Of a stretch of 42,278 bases of DNA, positions 26,096 to 34,778 are shown in pieces. Made by a program: the position numbers and the translations under genes. The number at the start of each line of letters is the position of its first letter. The stretch's first letter is position 1. This DNA is from Nostoc sp. CCCryo 231-06 (GTDB taxonomy: Bacteria > Cyanobacteriota > Cyanobacteriia > Cyanobacteriales > Nostocaceae): positions 1 through 42,278 of the forward strand of contig JAHCSU010000151.1 of assembly GCA_023522315.1 (NCBI GenBank). Reading direction: 5' to 3'. The notes under the pieces were generated by a model that searched no databases, had not been told where the DNA came from, and saw only the letters and a program-made list of their open reading frames with translations.

Positions 26096-26119
26096 GGGCG
26101 CAAAGCTTTACGCCCCTAT
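26092..26119 (+). terminator. hairpin overlapping the TPR gene stop
   Basis: ATAGGGGCG (26092-26100) and CGCCCCTAT (26111-26119) form a 9-bp stem around an AAGCTT-containing loop, and the left arm includes the stop codon TAG. It lies between convergent genes. No clear T-run follows. Confidence 0.5.
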
Positions 26120-26163
26120 TCTTGAAGTGTTGATATTTCACTCTTTTTCATATTCCCAATTCC

Positions 26164-26517
26164 TCAAGCATTTTCCAACGATTCCTCCTTCAGATAACGT
26201 TCCAGTGCATCCGTCACCAACTTATTGAGATTTACTCCCTGTTGTTGGGCATATAAAGCCGCCTGACGATGAAGTTGGCTACCTACACGCACATTAAAAC
26301 TCCCCTTAAACGGCTTCTCTGGCTCAATACCTTTTTCCTCACAGAGAGCCAAATAATCATCAATTGCTTCCTCAAAACTAGCCCTCAGACTAGCCACATC
26401 TTCCCCCTCAAAACTGATTAGACTGCGGATATATTCCACCTGTCCATAGAAGATTTTATCTTCATCGCTATAGTGAATAGACCCGAAATAATCCTTGTAT
26501 TGCATCATGTCATTCAT
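26164..26517 (-). CDS. HicB family antitoxin
   Basis: The 117-residue protein has both HicB parts: the partial RNase H fold at the start (QYKDYFGSIHYSDEDKIFYGQVEYIRSLISFEGEDVASLRASFEEAIDDYLALCEEKG) and a ribbon-helix-helix-like C-terminus (KGSFNVRVGSQLHRQAALYAQQQGVNLNKLVTDALERYL). HicB neutralises the HicA RNase and represses the pair. Its ATG (26515-26517) overlaps the hicA stop in an ATGA junction, the coupled arrangement. The frame is intact. Confidence 0.9.
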   Translation of the reverse strand: MNDMMQYKDYFGSIHYSDEDKIFYGQVEYIRSLISFEGEDVASLRASFEEAIDDYLALCEEKGIEPEKPFKGSFNVRVGSQLHRQAALYAQQQGVNLNKLVTDALERYLKEESLENA

Positions 26518-26702
26518 AGCAACTCCTCCTCTTGGAGAATCTCGATAATCTGTTCAATCTGATATCGTTTGAGAATATTTTGAGGATGGGGTTTGTGTAA
26601 GGTCATAATCACCCCCGCATGATTGAGAAAACGCCGCCGAGAACCTCCCGTTTTACCCGTGCTGACCTCCTCAAACCCAAACCCAGAAAGCAAGCTGACC
26701 AA
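26514..26702 (-). pseudogene. HicA-like toxin, N-terminus lost at a fusion junction
   Basis: The frame LVSLLSGFGFEEVSTGKTGG, then SRRRFLNHAGVIMTLHKPHPQNILKRYQIEQIIEILQEEELL, is the C-terminal three quarters of a HicA toxin of the longer class, including the conserved His and RRR segment that carries catalysis (LHKPHPQ). About 20 N-terminal residues are missing: reading upstream one meets TAA three codons before the first possible start (TTG 26700-26702), and the sequence there belongs to a secreted-protein gene in another frame. Initiation from that TTG could still make a short toxin; loss of function is inference. The antitoxin behind it is intact. Confidence 0.7.
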
Positions 26703-27180
26703 CTTTTAGACCTTGCAATATTACATTTGACTTACCTTGTAGCGATCGCGGTGCTGTATCGCCAATTACTTGGTAGGTTACATTAGCCGCAGTCTCATTT
26801 ACCAACGTGATATTAACTGTACCATTTGGCAGTGCGATCGTCGCACTGGGGGTTTCCCGTGGTTGTAGTAGTCGTGGTTGGTCGGTGAAAACCTCTCCTG
26901 GTGAGGGCTGTTGAATTTGATCTCTAGGGACTAGGCGTGGTGGTCTAGCGCCTGGTTGTGGTGGTACGGGAACCTGAGATCGGTTATAGGGTGGTTCGCT
27001 AAAAATACTAGGATTTGGGTTTAGTGTTGAAGAACTAGCTCCTGAAGGTGCTTCACCTTGGTCAACTTTGGGAGTAGACTCTTGTGCTACTGCTTGAGAA
27101 ATTGCTGGCAGACTAATCAGTAATCCCCCAAAAATAGCGCCAAATAACTGAGCAGACTTGCGAAAGTTTTGAGACTTCAT
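26671..27180 (-). pseudogene. secreted protein gene, 3' end replaced by hicA sequence
   Basis: 169 residues with a signal peptide (MKSQNFRKSAQLFGAIFGGL; cleavage near AVAQE) and a Pro/Gln-rich linker (PPYNRSQVPVPPQPGARPPR). A folded start follows (SATIALPNGTVNITLVNETAANVTYQVIGDT, then APRSLQGKSNVILQGLKV), after which the frame runs out of phase through hicA codons as GQLAFWVWV and stops. The last nine residues are therefore not native. In relatives as I remember them the domain continues for another 60 or so residues; that is recall, not a search. The product may be made but truncated. It lies downstream of its own AT-rich promoter region at 27181-27450. Confidence 0.65.
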
Positions 27181-27450
27181 GTTCGTTATTGACTCCTAAA
27201 AAAAATTCAATTTTTATTTCTTAAAAGAATGATTTTTCAAGCTGTAAATTAAATTAGGGATTATCAGCCGTTGAATACATTTAGAATTTAACAACCCAAT
27301 CGATTTTTCGGATCTAGCTAAGGACGCGGAAATAATCTAACAATATATATATGTTTCATTCCCAAGACTGAAAATCTCAATCATTAAATAAGTCAACAGA
27401 CTTTAATCATTGTCATTAACCACATTTTTGCAACAATCAAACTGTCTTGT

Positions 27451-28926
27451 TTAAGACTCAAGAGTTATTGGTAAAGTGACGGTAAAGGTGGTACTTTTGC
27501 CAAGAGTGCTTTCAACTTGAATATGACCCTGATGATGTTCGACAATAGCTTGAGCGATCGCTAATCCCAATCCTGAACCAGTAGCGCTGGCTGTATCTGT
27601 ATTCCCAGTTGTATGAGTCCGTGCCGGATCTACCCGATAAAACCGATCAAACAAGTGTGGTAGTGCTTCTGCTGGAATTCCAACACCGGTATCACTCACT
27701 TTAACTTGCAACTGGGCAGTGGTATAACGTAGTCCAGAAACGCGATTTATTCCTTCTATCCGCGCTAATTCCACTTTCACCCGTCCCCCGGCTGGTGTAT
27801 AATGCAAAGCGTTAGCAATCAAATTTGTGAACAGGCGCAGCAGTTGATCCCAATTACCCACAAGGGTAAACCAATTTTCCAGTAATTCCGGGCTAGTTTC
27901 GGAGGCGGGAGGGTCAACTAAGTCTAGAGAAAGAGCGATTTTTTTTTCAGGGACTAACAATTGTTGTTCGTCAACCACCTCCATTAGCAAGGCATCTAGC
28001 GGACAAGGTGAAAAAGTATCTTTGCTAATACCACTATCCTGTCGTGCTAAAAACAGTAAGTCATTAACTAATTTACCCAAACGCTGCGTTAACCGTTCCA
28101 CCACCTTTAATTGTTGCCGATACTGCAAAGAAGTAGTAGCTTCTGTCTCTGCTAAATCCAAGTCAGCAAGGGCAACTTGCACATTTGTTTGAATCAAAGT
28201 AATGGGACTTCTAAGTTCGTGGGAAGCATCAGCAGTAAATTGTTTGAGGCGTTGATAAGACTCACGTACAGGTTCCATCGCTTTACCCGAAAGAAACCAG
28301 CCACTTGCACCTACAGAAATTAGCATTAACCCAATACCTAGCGCCAAATCAAAAATTAACTCACGACTGGGTTTAGTGACTTCAAACCAGGGATGGCTTA
28401 CACGCAGATATCCTAATACTTGCCGTCCCACTTCCACCCGTTGGGTGATTTGTCGTAATAACAGTGGTGAGTTTTGAGTGAGGAGTTTGGAGTGGGGAGT
28501 TAGGAATTTTGAATTTTCACTCTCTCCCTTGACTACGCGCACAGTTTCACCAGTGCGGTTGGCATGAATGGGAATATTTAGGGGTTCGGATAGCGTTGAC
28601 CAAAGTAATTCACCAGTGGGACTAAACCATTCTAGGTCGATGTGGTCATCTTCCACGGTGTAGGCATTCTCACGAAAACTGGCTTCTAAATTAATGCGAA
28701 ATTTATCTGCATCAGCATTAATTGGCTCAAATATGAGTGTAGACGCACAGGGACTGGTTGTGAGACAACGCTCCACTATTTCCACTACATGGTTCAGGGT
28801 ATCATCAATCCGCTCAACCAAAGTGCTGCGGACGTATAAATAAACGCCACTAGCGAACAGTAGTAGTAATACAGCAGTAACGGCAGTATACCAAATTGCC
28901 AAACGCCGACGAGTAGCTTGAAACAT
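27451..28926 (-). CDS. two-component sensor histidine kinase
   Basis: 491 residues. TM1 (TAVTAVLLLLFASGVYLYV, 14-32) and TM2 (LIFDLALGIGLMLISVGASGW, near 190-210) bracket a periplasmic sensor region of about 155 residues. The kinase core has the H-box FTADASHELRSPITLIQTNV (His236), an N-box (FTNLIANALHYTPAGG), G1 (VSDTGVGI), an F-box (LPHLFDRFYRVD) and G2 (GSGLGLAIAQAIVEHHQG). No HAMP motif is evident between TM2 and the H-box. No response regulator gene is adjacent on its strand, so it is an orphan kinase here; the single-domain regulator at 31832 is 3 kb away and on the other strand. Residues about 136-155 are encoded by an interspersed-repeat sequence (see 28466-28520). Confidence 0.92.
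   Translation of the reverse strand: MFQATRRRLAIWYTAVTAVLLLLFASGVYLYVRSTLVERIDDTLNHVVEIVERCLTTSPCASTLIFEPINADADKFRINLEASFRENAYTVEDDHIDLEWFSPTGELLWSTLSEPLNIPIHANRTGETVRVVKGESENSKFLTPHSKLLTQNSPLLLRQITQRVEVGRQVLGYLRVSHPWFEVTKPSRELIFDLALGIGLMLISVGASGWFLSGKAMEPVRESYQRLKQFTADASHELRSPITLIQTNVQVALADLDLAETEATTSLQYRQQLKVVERLTQRLGKLVNDLLFLARQDSGISKDTFSPCPLDALLMEVVDEQQLLVPEKKIALSLDLVDPPASETSPELLENWFTLVGNWDQLLRLFTNLIANALHYTPAGGRVKVELARIEGINRVSGLRYTTAQLQVKVSDTGVGIPAEALPHLFDRFYRVDPARTHTTGNTDTASATGSGLGLAIAQAIVEHHQGHIQVESTLGKSTTFTVTLPITLES
28466..28520 (-). repeat. GGAGTT-type intergenic repeat inside the kinase coding sequence
   Basis: The run of GAGTTTTGAGTGAGGAGTTT, followed by GGAGTGGGGAGTTAGGAAT, is the same low-complexity unit as in the spacers at 7577-7635 and 7109-7122. 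On the kinase strand it encodes NSKFLTPHSKLLTQNSPLL within the periplasmic loop, in frame. Confidence 0.7.
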
Positions 28927-29100
28927 ATTGCAATGCTGCGAAAAATGCTTTGGGTAAGCGAGTAAGCAAAGAAGAAGAGAGATATGGTATTATCAATTAT
29001 TTTCCTTGAAAATACTCTTCATCAGGATCTAACCGGAAAAATTTTATACTAAAATTCTCTATAAAAACAATTTACTTTTTTAACAATTAATATCAAAAAA
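28927..29100. other. AT-rich spacer between kinase and ppk1 genes
   Basis: Holds the promoter of the leftward kinase. No frame, repeat or RNA structure was recognised. Confidence 0.5.
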
Positions 29101-29334
29101 TTAAGTTCTTTCACGCATGTTACCGATCAATTTGGTCTTTACCGTCTAGATGCTGTTCCCGTTGGTAACTATACATTGCGCGTTCCTGTTCAAGATGGCA
29201 TCGCCAGCAGCAATACTTTACCAAAATTAGAAGTAGCAATTAGTAAAGAGTTTGTCTACGACCAAAATCTGCAATTACCGATTGCCGCAGCAGCTAAGGA
29301 AACTCAGGAGAAAAAAGAAACTCAAGAAAAATAA
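29101..29334 (+). pseudogene. 3' remnant of a carboxypeptidase-regulatory-like-domain protein
   Basis: An open frame with no start codon reads THVTDQFGLYRLDAVPVGNY, TLRVPVQDGIASSNTLPKLEVAISKEFVYDQNLQLPIAAAAKETQEK and ends with KETQEK repeats at a TAA (29332-29334). The G-x-Y-R-L-D-x-V-P-x-G-x-Y-T-L-R-V pattern is that of CarboxypepD_reg/SpaA-type beta-sandwiches. The N-terminal part is missing: upstream, in-frame stops and AT-rich sequence appear. It lies 120 bases before ppk1 and probably is a decayed gene. Confidence 0.6.
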
Positions 29335-29458
29335 GTTTTTAAGATTTTTCTAAAAGCGACAATTAAGGACAAACCGCTTCACTTGGATGCCCGATTTAAT
29401 TTACTATGTGTATTGTTCTCCATCTGTATGGGCTACATCTGGCTACCCTAAGATCGTT

Positions 29459-31639
29459 ATGGCAAAATCTAAAAAAAGCGCCAATCCCATCAATTTAAAC
29501 GATCCACAATATTATCTTAACCGAGAGTTAAGCTGGCTAGAATTTAATGCCAGGGTATTACATGAAGCCTGCGACGCTCGCACGCCCCTTCTGGAACGTC
29601 TCAAGTTTTTAGCAATCTTCAACTCTAATTTAGATGAGTTTTTCATGGTGCGCGTTGCTGGTTTAAAGCAACAAGTAGAGGCAAAAGTCAGCTTATTAAC
29701 TTCCGATGGGCGAACTCCACAACAACAGTTAGACGATATTCTATCTACCCTCACTCCTCATGTAAAGAAAGAGCATCAACATTTTGAGCAAGTGCTTCGT
29801 CCCCTACTAGTAAATCATGGCATCCATATTCTGGATTACATAGATTTGAATCAAAAACAACGAACTCATCTCAACAGTTATTTTGAGGAACAAGTCTTTC
29901 CAGTTTTGACTCCCCTGGCTGTTGATCCTAGTCATCCCTTTCCTTTTATTTCTAATCTCAGTCTGAATCTGGCTGTTGTGGTCAAAAACCCAGATACCGA
30001 AGAAGAATTCTTTGCCAGAGTCAAAGTCCCTAGTGTTCTCCCACGATTTTTACCAATACCGCCGGAGTTGGGAGATCAGAACAACGACAAACCTGCCCAC
30101 TGGACTGGTGTACCTTTAGAACAAGCGATCGCTCATAACTTGGAATCTCTATTTCCAGGGATGAACATTCAAGAATATCATCCGTTCCGCATTACCCGTG
30201 ATGCCGATTTGGTCTTAGAAGAAGATGAAGCAGATGATTTGTTGTTAGCGATCGAACAGGAATTGCGAAAACGGCGCTTGGGTGGGAGTCCAGTCCGGCT
30301 AGAAATTCAATCCCAGACTCCTGAAGTAGTGCGATCGCGATTATTGCATGATTTGGAGTTAACAGAAAGCGATCTCTACGAAGTAGACGGTCTTTTGGGA
30401 CTGCGGGATTTGATGTATTTTATGTCCTTGCCACTGCCAGAACTCAAAGATCCACCACGCCAATCTGTTGTACCATTACGCCTGCAAAGGCTGAAGGAAC
30501 CCACTTTAGATCCAGATGCAGTGGAGACGGACGAAGGAAAAGACTTTTTTGCTGTGATTCGGGAAAAGGATTTACTAGTACACCATCCCTATCAATCCTT
30601 TTCGGAAACAGTGGTGCGCTTTATTACCCATGCCGCCTACGATCCGAATGTTTTAGCCATCAAAATGACCCTTTACCGGACTTCTGGCGACTCGCCCATC
30701 GTCAACGCTTTAATTGCCGCAGCCGAAAATGGTAAGCAGGTATCTGTACTGGTGGAATTAAAGGCGCGATTTGATGAGGAGAATAATATTTACTGGGCAA
30801 AAAGACTAGAAAGAGTCGGGGTTCATGTCGTCTATGGTTTAGTGGGGCTGAAAACTCACAGTAAAACCGTCATGGTAGTACGGCGTGAAAAAGACCGGAT
30901 ACGGCGATATGTGCATATTGGCACTGGTAACTATAACCAGAAAACAGCACGGCTGTATACAGATTTGGGATTGTTCAGTTGCCGTGAAGAATTAGGTGCT
31001 GACATCACAGATTTATTTAATTTCTTGACAGGTTACTCCCTGCAAAAGTCTTATCGAGAGTTGCTGGTTGCACCTGTGAATATGCGCGATCGCTTTTTGG
31101 CACTAATTCACCGCGAAATCGAAAATGTTCAAAATGGATTTTCTGGACGCATTGTTGCCAAAATGAATTCCCTAGTCGATCCAGAAATTATTGCCACTTT
31201 ATATGAAGCTTCCCGCGCCGGAGTGCAAATCGACTTAATTATCAGGGGCGTTTGTTGTTTGCGTCCAGGACTCAAAGACATTAGTGAAAACATTCACATA
31301 ATCAGCATTATCGGTCGCTTTTTAGAACACTCTCGGATTTATTATTTTCATAACAATACACAGGAAGAAATCTATATCGGCAGTGCTGACTGGATGCGCC
31401 GCAATTTAGATCGCCGAGTAGAAGTAATTACCCCAGTCAAAGACCCAGATATTGCCAAAGATTTGCAAGAAATTATGGGAATTATGCTCGCAGATAATCG
31501 CCAAGCTTGGGAATTACAAGCCGATGGCACTTACATTCAACGGCGTCCTTATGATGATTCTCCAGAAGCTAATTCACAAAAAATTATCATGAATATGGCA
31601 TTACGCTCAACTGGTGTAGCCTCAAACCTGATTGATTAA
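29459..31639 (+). CDS. ppk1: polyphosphate kinase 1
   Basis: The enzyme builds long-chain polyphosphate from ATP. From the ATG at 29459 it has 726 residues and begins MAKSKKSANPINLNDPQYYL, as expected for the family; the frame is open to an ATG at 29387 but the added 24 residues look non-native. The N-domain (NRELSWLEFNARVLHEA; KFLAIFNSNLDEFFMVRVAGL), head domain (DPSHPFPFISNLSLNLA) and two PLD-like C-domains are present. The phosphorylated His is in LKTHSKTVMVVRR (His467), with an HIGTGNYNQKTARLYTDLGLF motif and IYIGSADWMRRNLDRRVE. It is full length, so active enzyme is likely. The upstream relic at 29101-29334 is not part of it. Confidence 0.95.
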   Translation: MAKSKKSANPINLNDPQYYLNRELSWLEFNARVLHEACDARTPLLERLKFLAIFNSNLDEFFMVRVAGLKQQVEAKVSLLTSDGRTPQQQLDDILSTLTPHVKKEHQHFEQVLRPLLVNHGIHILDYIDLNQKQRTHLNSYFEEQVFPVLTPLAVDPSHPFPFISNLSLNLAVVVKNPDTEEEFFARVKVPSVLPRFLPIPPELGDQNNDKPAHWTGVPLEQAIAHNLESLFPGMNIQEYHPFRITRDADLVLEEDEADDLLLAIEQELRKRRLGGSPVRLEIQSQTPEVVRSRLLHDLELTESDLYEVDGLLGLRDLMYFMSLPLPELKDPPRQSVVPLRLQRLKEPTLDPDAVETDEGKDFFAVIREKDLLVHHPYQSFSETVVRFITHAAYDPNVLAIKMTLYRTSGDSPIVNALIAAAENGKQVSVLVELKARFDEENNIYWAKRLERVGVHVVYGLVGLKTHSKTVMVVRREKDRIRRYVHIGTGNYNQKTARLYTDLGLFSCREELGADITDLFNFLTGYSLQKSYRELLVAPVNMRDRFLALIHREIENVQNGFSGRIVAKMNSLVDPEIIATLYEASRAGVQIDLIIRGVCCLRPGLKDISENIHIISIIGRFLEHSRIYYFHNNTQEEIYIGSADWMRRNLDRRVEVITPVKDPDIAKDLQEIMGIMLADNRQAWELQADGTYIQRRPYDDSPEANSQKIIMNMALRSTGVASNLID

Positions 31640-31831
31640 AAAATAAGTTACTTTTACCTTGACAACTAGCTCAACTTAGTTTTTTTTAGAAAACTTGACT
31701 TTCTTGAGAAGTTATCTAAGTTGTTTGTCATGGATTTACACAAGTTATTCAACCATAGGATAGAGTCAGTGCTGGCATTCGTTCCCATAGACTAGAGAGG
31801 TTGTTCTAAAATAATTTCGTCTTCCACCTCA

Positions 31832-32248
31832 ATGCTAATGTTATCCTGTGAGCTATCTACCTTGCGTGTTCTAGTAGTTGATGACCACGAACTGACTCGT
31901 TTAACCTTACAATTGGTTTTTTCTTGCCAGGAAAATATTCAAGTAGTAGGTTTAGCCAGTAATGGTGAAGAAGCTATAGAAATGGTTAGACGTTGCCATC
32001 CTGACGTAATTGTTCTAGATTTACAGATGCCAGTTATGGATGGCTGGAGTGCGTCTAGCCACATTAAAGCTATATCTCCGAACACCCAGATCCTTGCTTA
32101 CTCATCGGTGGAAGACGTAAATTTTCAGGGGACAAAGGCAATGTCTAGCTTTGATAATGTTTGCAAGAAAGATGTGCCAACAAGCGAACTTATTGCCTTA
32201 GTTAGGCAGTTAGGTCAGCGTGCAGGAGATGGTTCAGTTACAGGATAA
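31832..32248 (+). CDS. single-domain response regulator
   Basis: 138 residues forming one receiver domain: acidic pair Asp17-Asp18 (LVVDDHE), phospho-acceptor Asp63 (VIVLDLQMPVMDGW), Ser/Thr position near LAYSS (91-92) and Lys112-113 (NVCKKDVPTSE). The domain lacks an output domain, so it acts by protein binding or phosphate shuttling. A strong intrinsic-type terminator follows at 32325-32370. No kinase is adjacent on the same strand. Confidence 0.88.
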   Translation: MLMLSCELSTLRVLVVDDHELTRLTLQLVFSCQENIQVVGLASNGEEAIEMVRRCHPDVIVLDLQMPVMDGWSASSHIKAISPNTQILAYSSVEDVNFQGTKAMSSFDNVCKKDVPTSELIALVRQLGQRAGDGSVTG

Positions 32249-32324
32249 ATGATACAGCTATGTTGCTTCGCTAACTCACACTTAGTTCAATTATCGGGAT
32301 TTGATGACATAAAATTACTGAGAA

Positions 32325-32370
32325 GCGTCGGTATAACCTGAAGTTGACGGTTAAACCGACGCAATTTTTG
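32325..32370 (+). terminator. intrinsic terminator after the response regulator
   Basis: GCGTCGGTATAACC (32325-32338) and GGTTAAACCGACGC (32349-32362) pair at 13 of 14 positions and are followed by AATTTTTG. The hairpin plus T-run on the plus strand fits termination of the gene ending at 32248. It also lies just beyond the stop of the leftward small gene at 32378. Confidence 0.75.
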
Positions 32371-32377
32371 ATAATTT

Positions 32378-32551
32378 CTACTCTACCGGAATGGTGCGTC
32401 TAAATTCATCAATTAATTCATCCAGTTCTTCCAAAGCCTGATTTACGTCAACTCTCAAAGTTCCCAAATTTGGTTGTTCCAGTAGGCCCAACAGATACTC
32501 GCGTTTGGTTTGAACTGCGGCAATTCGTTCTTTTATAGTCTGTATATCCAT
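32378..32551 (-). CDS. small conserved-looking protein of 57 residues
   Basis: A minus-strand frame starts MDIQTIKERIAAVQTKREYL and runs LLGLLEQPNLGTLRVDVNQALEELDELIDEFRRTIPVE. It is short, acidic and mostly helical, with a good ribosome site (TAGGAAAA, 5-12 bases before the ATG at 32549-32551). Codon use is like the neighbours. I recognise the pattern as a recurring small cyanobacterial protein but know no function. It sits in the 577-base gap between two rightward genes. Confidence 0.6.
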   Translation of the reverse strand: MDIQTIKERIAAVQTKREYLLGLLEQPNLGTLRVDVNQALEELDELIDEFRRTIPVE

Positions 32552-32825
32552 TATTTTTTCCTATCTTTAACTACCTTTAAATTTAAAGTTAACTCAAAAT
32601 TCAACATTCTGGGGCACTAATACGCCCTTACTAGTTTACTACACGAACTTTGTGGGTTAGAAAAAGGAAGGCAGAACCCCTTGATTTTTTAGCGTGTCAG
32701 TCTTAACCTCCCAATTTTGAGTTGGTTGAATACTACTGTCTAGGAACGATGTTCTTCCCTAATTTGTTACTCATAGCCGATGATAATAAAACTGAGGTAT
32801 TCAGAATTTATATTAATTTAAGCTC

Positions 32826-33395
32826 ATGCTACGCCAAATCTCTTTGGGAACACTCGGTTTAACTATCGGCGGCATATTAACCATTATGGGCTTCGTCGCC
32901 TATGGTGCTAATAATGCCACATTAAATCTTGTCGGATTTTTTTACGGAATTCCTCTATTGTTGGGAGGATTGGCGCTGAAAGCGAATGAACTCAAGCCAG
33001 TACCCTTTACTCAAACTACGTCACCGGCAGCATTGATATTGCGGGAACAGCAAGCTACTGATACTCAAAATAAAATTCGCAAAGACATCACCCGATATTG
33101 TTATGGTCAAGATGCTCATCTAGATACAACACTTTCTTTTCTGGGTTTGAGTCCCTCCGACCAGGAACGACCAACAGTAACAGGCTTGCGAGAAACAGAA
33201 GTCAATGGCAGCTATGCCCTAATTTTAGAATTTGATTCACCGCTAATACCAATTGATGTCTGGCAAAAAAAGCAGGAAAAAATGACCAACTATTTTGGCC
33301 CTGGATTGGAGGTTGAAATAACGCAGCCCTCAGACAATATAATTGAGCTAGCACTGATCAATACTCAAAAAGAGTCATTAGTCAGTAGTCAATAG
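32826..33395 (+). CDS. DUF2854 family membrane protein
   Basis: 189 residues with two N-terminal membrane segments (SLGTLGLTIGGILTIMGFVAYG; LNLVGFFYGIPLLLGGLALK) and a soluble domain with ALILREQQATDTQNKIRKDITRYCYGQDAHLDTTLSFLGLSP and ERPTVTGLRETEVNGSYALILEFDSPLI. This is the DUF2854 family, found in cyanobacteria and chloroplast-targeted plant proteins, of unknown function; a thylakoid location is inference. ATG at 32826. Confidence 0.8.
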   Translation: MLRQISLGTLGLTIGGILTIMGFVAYGANNATLNLVGFFYGIPLLLGGLALKANELKPVPFTQTTSPAALILREQQATDTQNKIRKDITRYCYGQDAHLDTTLSFLGLSPSDQERPTVTGLRETEVNGSYALILEFDSPLIPIDVWQKKQEKMTNYFGPGLEVEITQPSDNIIELALINTQKESLVSSQ

Positions 33396-33595
33396 TCAAG
33401 AACAAAAATTATCGTTACCCAAACTCGATTTTTTTATACGCGCAGATTCCCGACTTATCTAAAGAAGTTGGGTATTTGCCAATACGGTTCGGATAAGCAG
33501 AGAGAGCAGGGGAGGAAAAAAGGTTATTGTTGAGTAATTCTTCTCTCACCCAGCTTCCAATACTGCGTAGGTTTTGCCTAAAAAATAACTCCAGT

Positions 33596-33669
33596 GTAGG
33601 TTGGGTTGAGGAACAAAACCCAACATTTTCATAGATTTATTCGGTTTCACGACCTTCAACCCAGCCTAC
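33596..33669. repeat. GTAGGTTGGGTTGAG inverted-repeat element (74 bp)
   Basis: GTAGGTTGGGTTGAGGA (33596-33612) pairs with CCTTCAACCCAGCCTAC (33653-33669) at 14 of 17 positions. A nested hairpin TTGGGTT/AACCCAA lies at 33601-33623. The rest of the 338-base gap contains only short hairpin pieces. Confidence 0.6.
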
Positions 33670-33733
33670 AAATCTACTGTCTGTTCTGTTACTTCTTAAT
33701 TGACTTTTATCTTCTTAACCGCTAACCAAAAAG

Positions 33734-33994
33734 TTACTTTTCTAAACGAACTGCATACCAGTGCAAATATTGCCCAGGAGCAATATCTAATTTGCAGGTG
33801 GTGTCAAGTAAATATTGTGCTTGAGCTTCCGCAGTATCAAACTTTTGCAAATCAGGCGGTAAATCTTGAATTATGAGTTGTTGGAGAGTTGTTTGGAGCT
33901 TTTCTAATAATTCTGATTGTGTGATAATTTGCTCTGCTTGATTTGTTTCTAGAACAACAAAGTGATCTTGCTGATACATTAATGAGTCTGGCAT
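33734..33994 (-). CDS. CRR7-like (chlororespiratory reduction 7) family protein
   Basis: The 86-residue product reads MPDSLMYQQDHFVVLETNQA and then EQIITQSELLEKLQTTLQQ, ending QYLLDTTCKLDIAPGQYLHWYAVRLEK. This is the pattern of the CRR7 family (formerly DUF3571), whose plant member is needed for accumulation of the chloroplast NDH complex. In cyanobacteria the role is not established; it is often found as a small conserved protein. It is monocistronic and leftward with an AT-rich promoter region. Confidence 0.65.
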   Translation of the reverse strand: MPDSLMYQQDHFVVLETNQAEQIITQSELLEKLQTTLQQLIIQDLPPDLQKFDTAEAQAQYLLDTTCKLDIAPGQYLHWYAVRLEK

Positions 33995-34577
33995 TTTAAA
34001 GATTTACTGAATGTAAATAGGTGTGATTTTTGGATGAAAGAAATATGGCAGTTTTATCTGTTAATTCTGAAGTAATTGTCAGATTGAGTTATTCCACAAC
34101 TCTTAATTTAACATATCTAACTTTATAGAATATTAGTTAGTAAATCGCTGTCGTTGACAACAAATAACTATAAGTTTTAATTTAGCTAAAATATATCGGA
34201 ATGAAATAATAATTTTTAATTATTTTATTAACCTAAAATGACTCGACAAGAAAATTTTTACTAAGATAAATTGATATTCTATGTAATTATACTAGACATG
34301 AGTAACCTAGTCGAATAGACTAAATAAATTTGAGTCAAGTGATATTAATATTTAGTTTTAACTATCTTATGGGCGCAGTTTGATAATTGTTTTGCGCTGT
34401 ATCGTTAGGTTTCTAGACTAACTACAAAATTAAATAAAGAAGGTGTGTATTTGCCATTTTTTTAAAAATCGCAATTTGACTTTAAGAATGGGGAAATATA
34501 AAAGTAACATTTCCTCCTCTAACCATAGGTGAACAAAAAGGTAAGAATTGCCTTTGTGTTCCAATTATAGATTGTCT
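33995..34577. other. AT-rich spacer, nothing recognised
   Basis: Strongly AT-rich with scattered TATA-like stretches. It should hold the promoter of the leftward gene at 33994 and that of the REC-GGDEF gene. I see no palindromic repeat or HIP1 site, in contrast to most other spacers of the window. Confidence 0.4.
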
Positions 34578-34778
34578 ATGCAACTTAGTTATCTACCGCT
34601 TGCTTGGCTCAGTAACACAAGAGCCTCTATTGTCAAAAAACAGTTGATTGTGAAGCCAGACACACCTTTGCCGCAAATCCTGGCATTGATGAAAAGAGCG
34701 ATCGCCCCCATGCGATTGAGTTGCACAGCCTTTTTCAGGATAATTCTGCAAGTGGAAGGCAACTCATGTCAGACATAA
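34578..34778 (+). pseudogene. possible N-terminal CBS-like relic upstream of the GGDEF gene
   Basis: The frame MQLSYLPLAWLSNTRASIVK continues KQLIVKPDTPLPQILALMKRAIAP, which resembles the first strand and helix of a CBS domain (V-x-P-D-T-P-L-x-x-x-L-x-L-M). It then loses sense and overlaps the next gene by 13 bases. It may be a decayed 5' part of a once longer signalling gene. Weakly supported. Confidence 0.25.
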
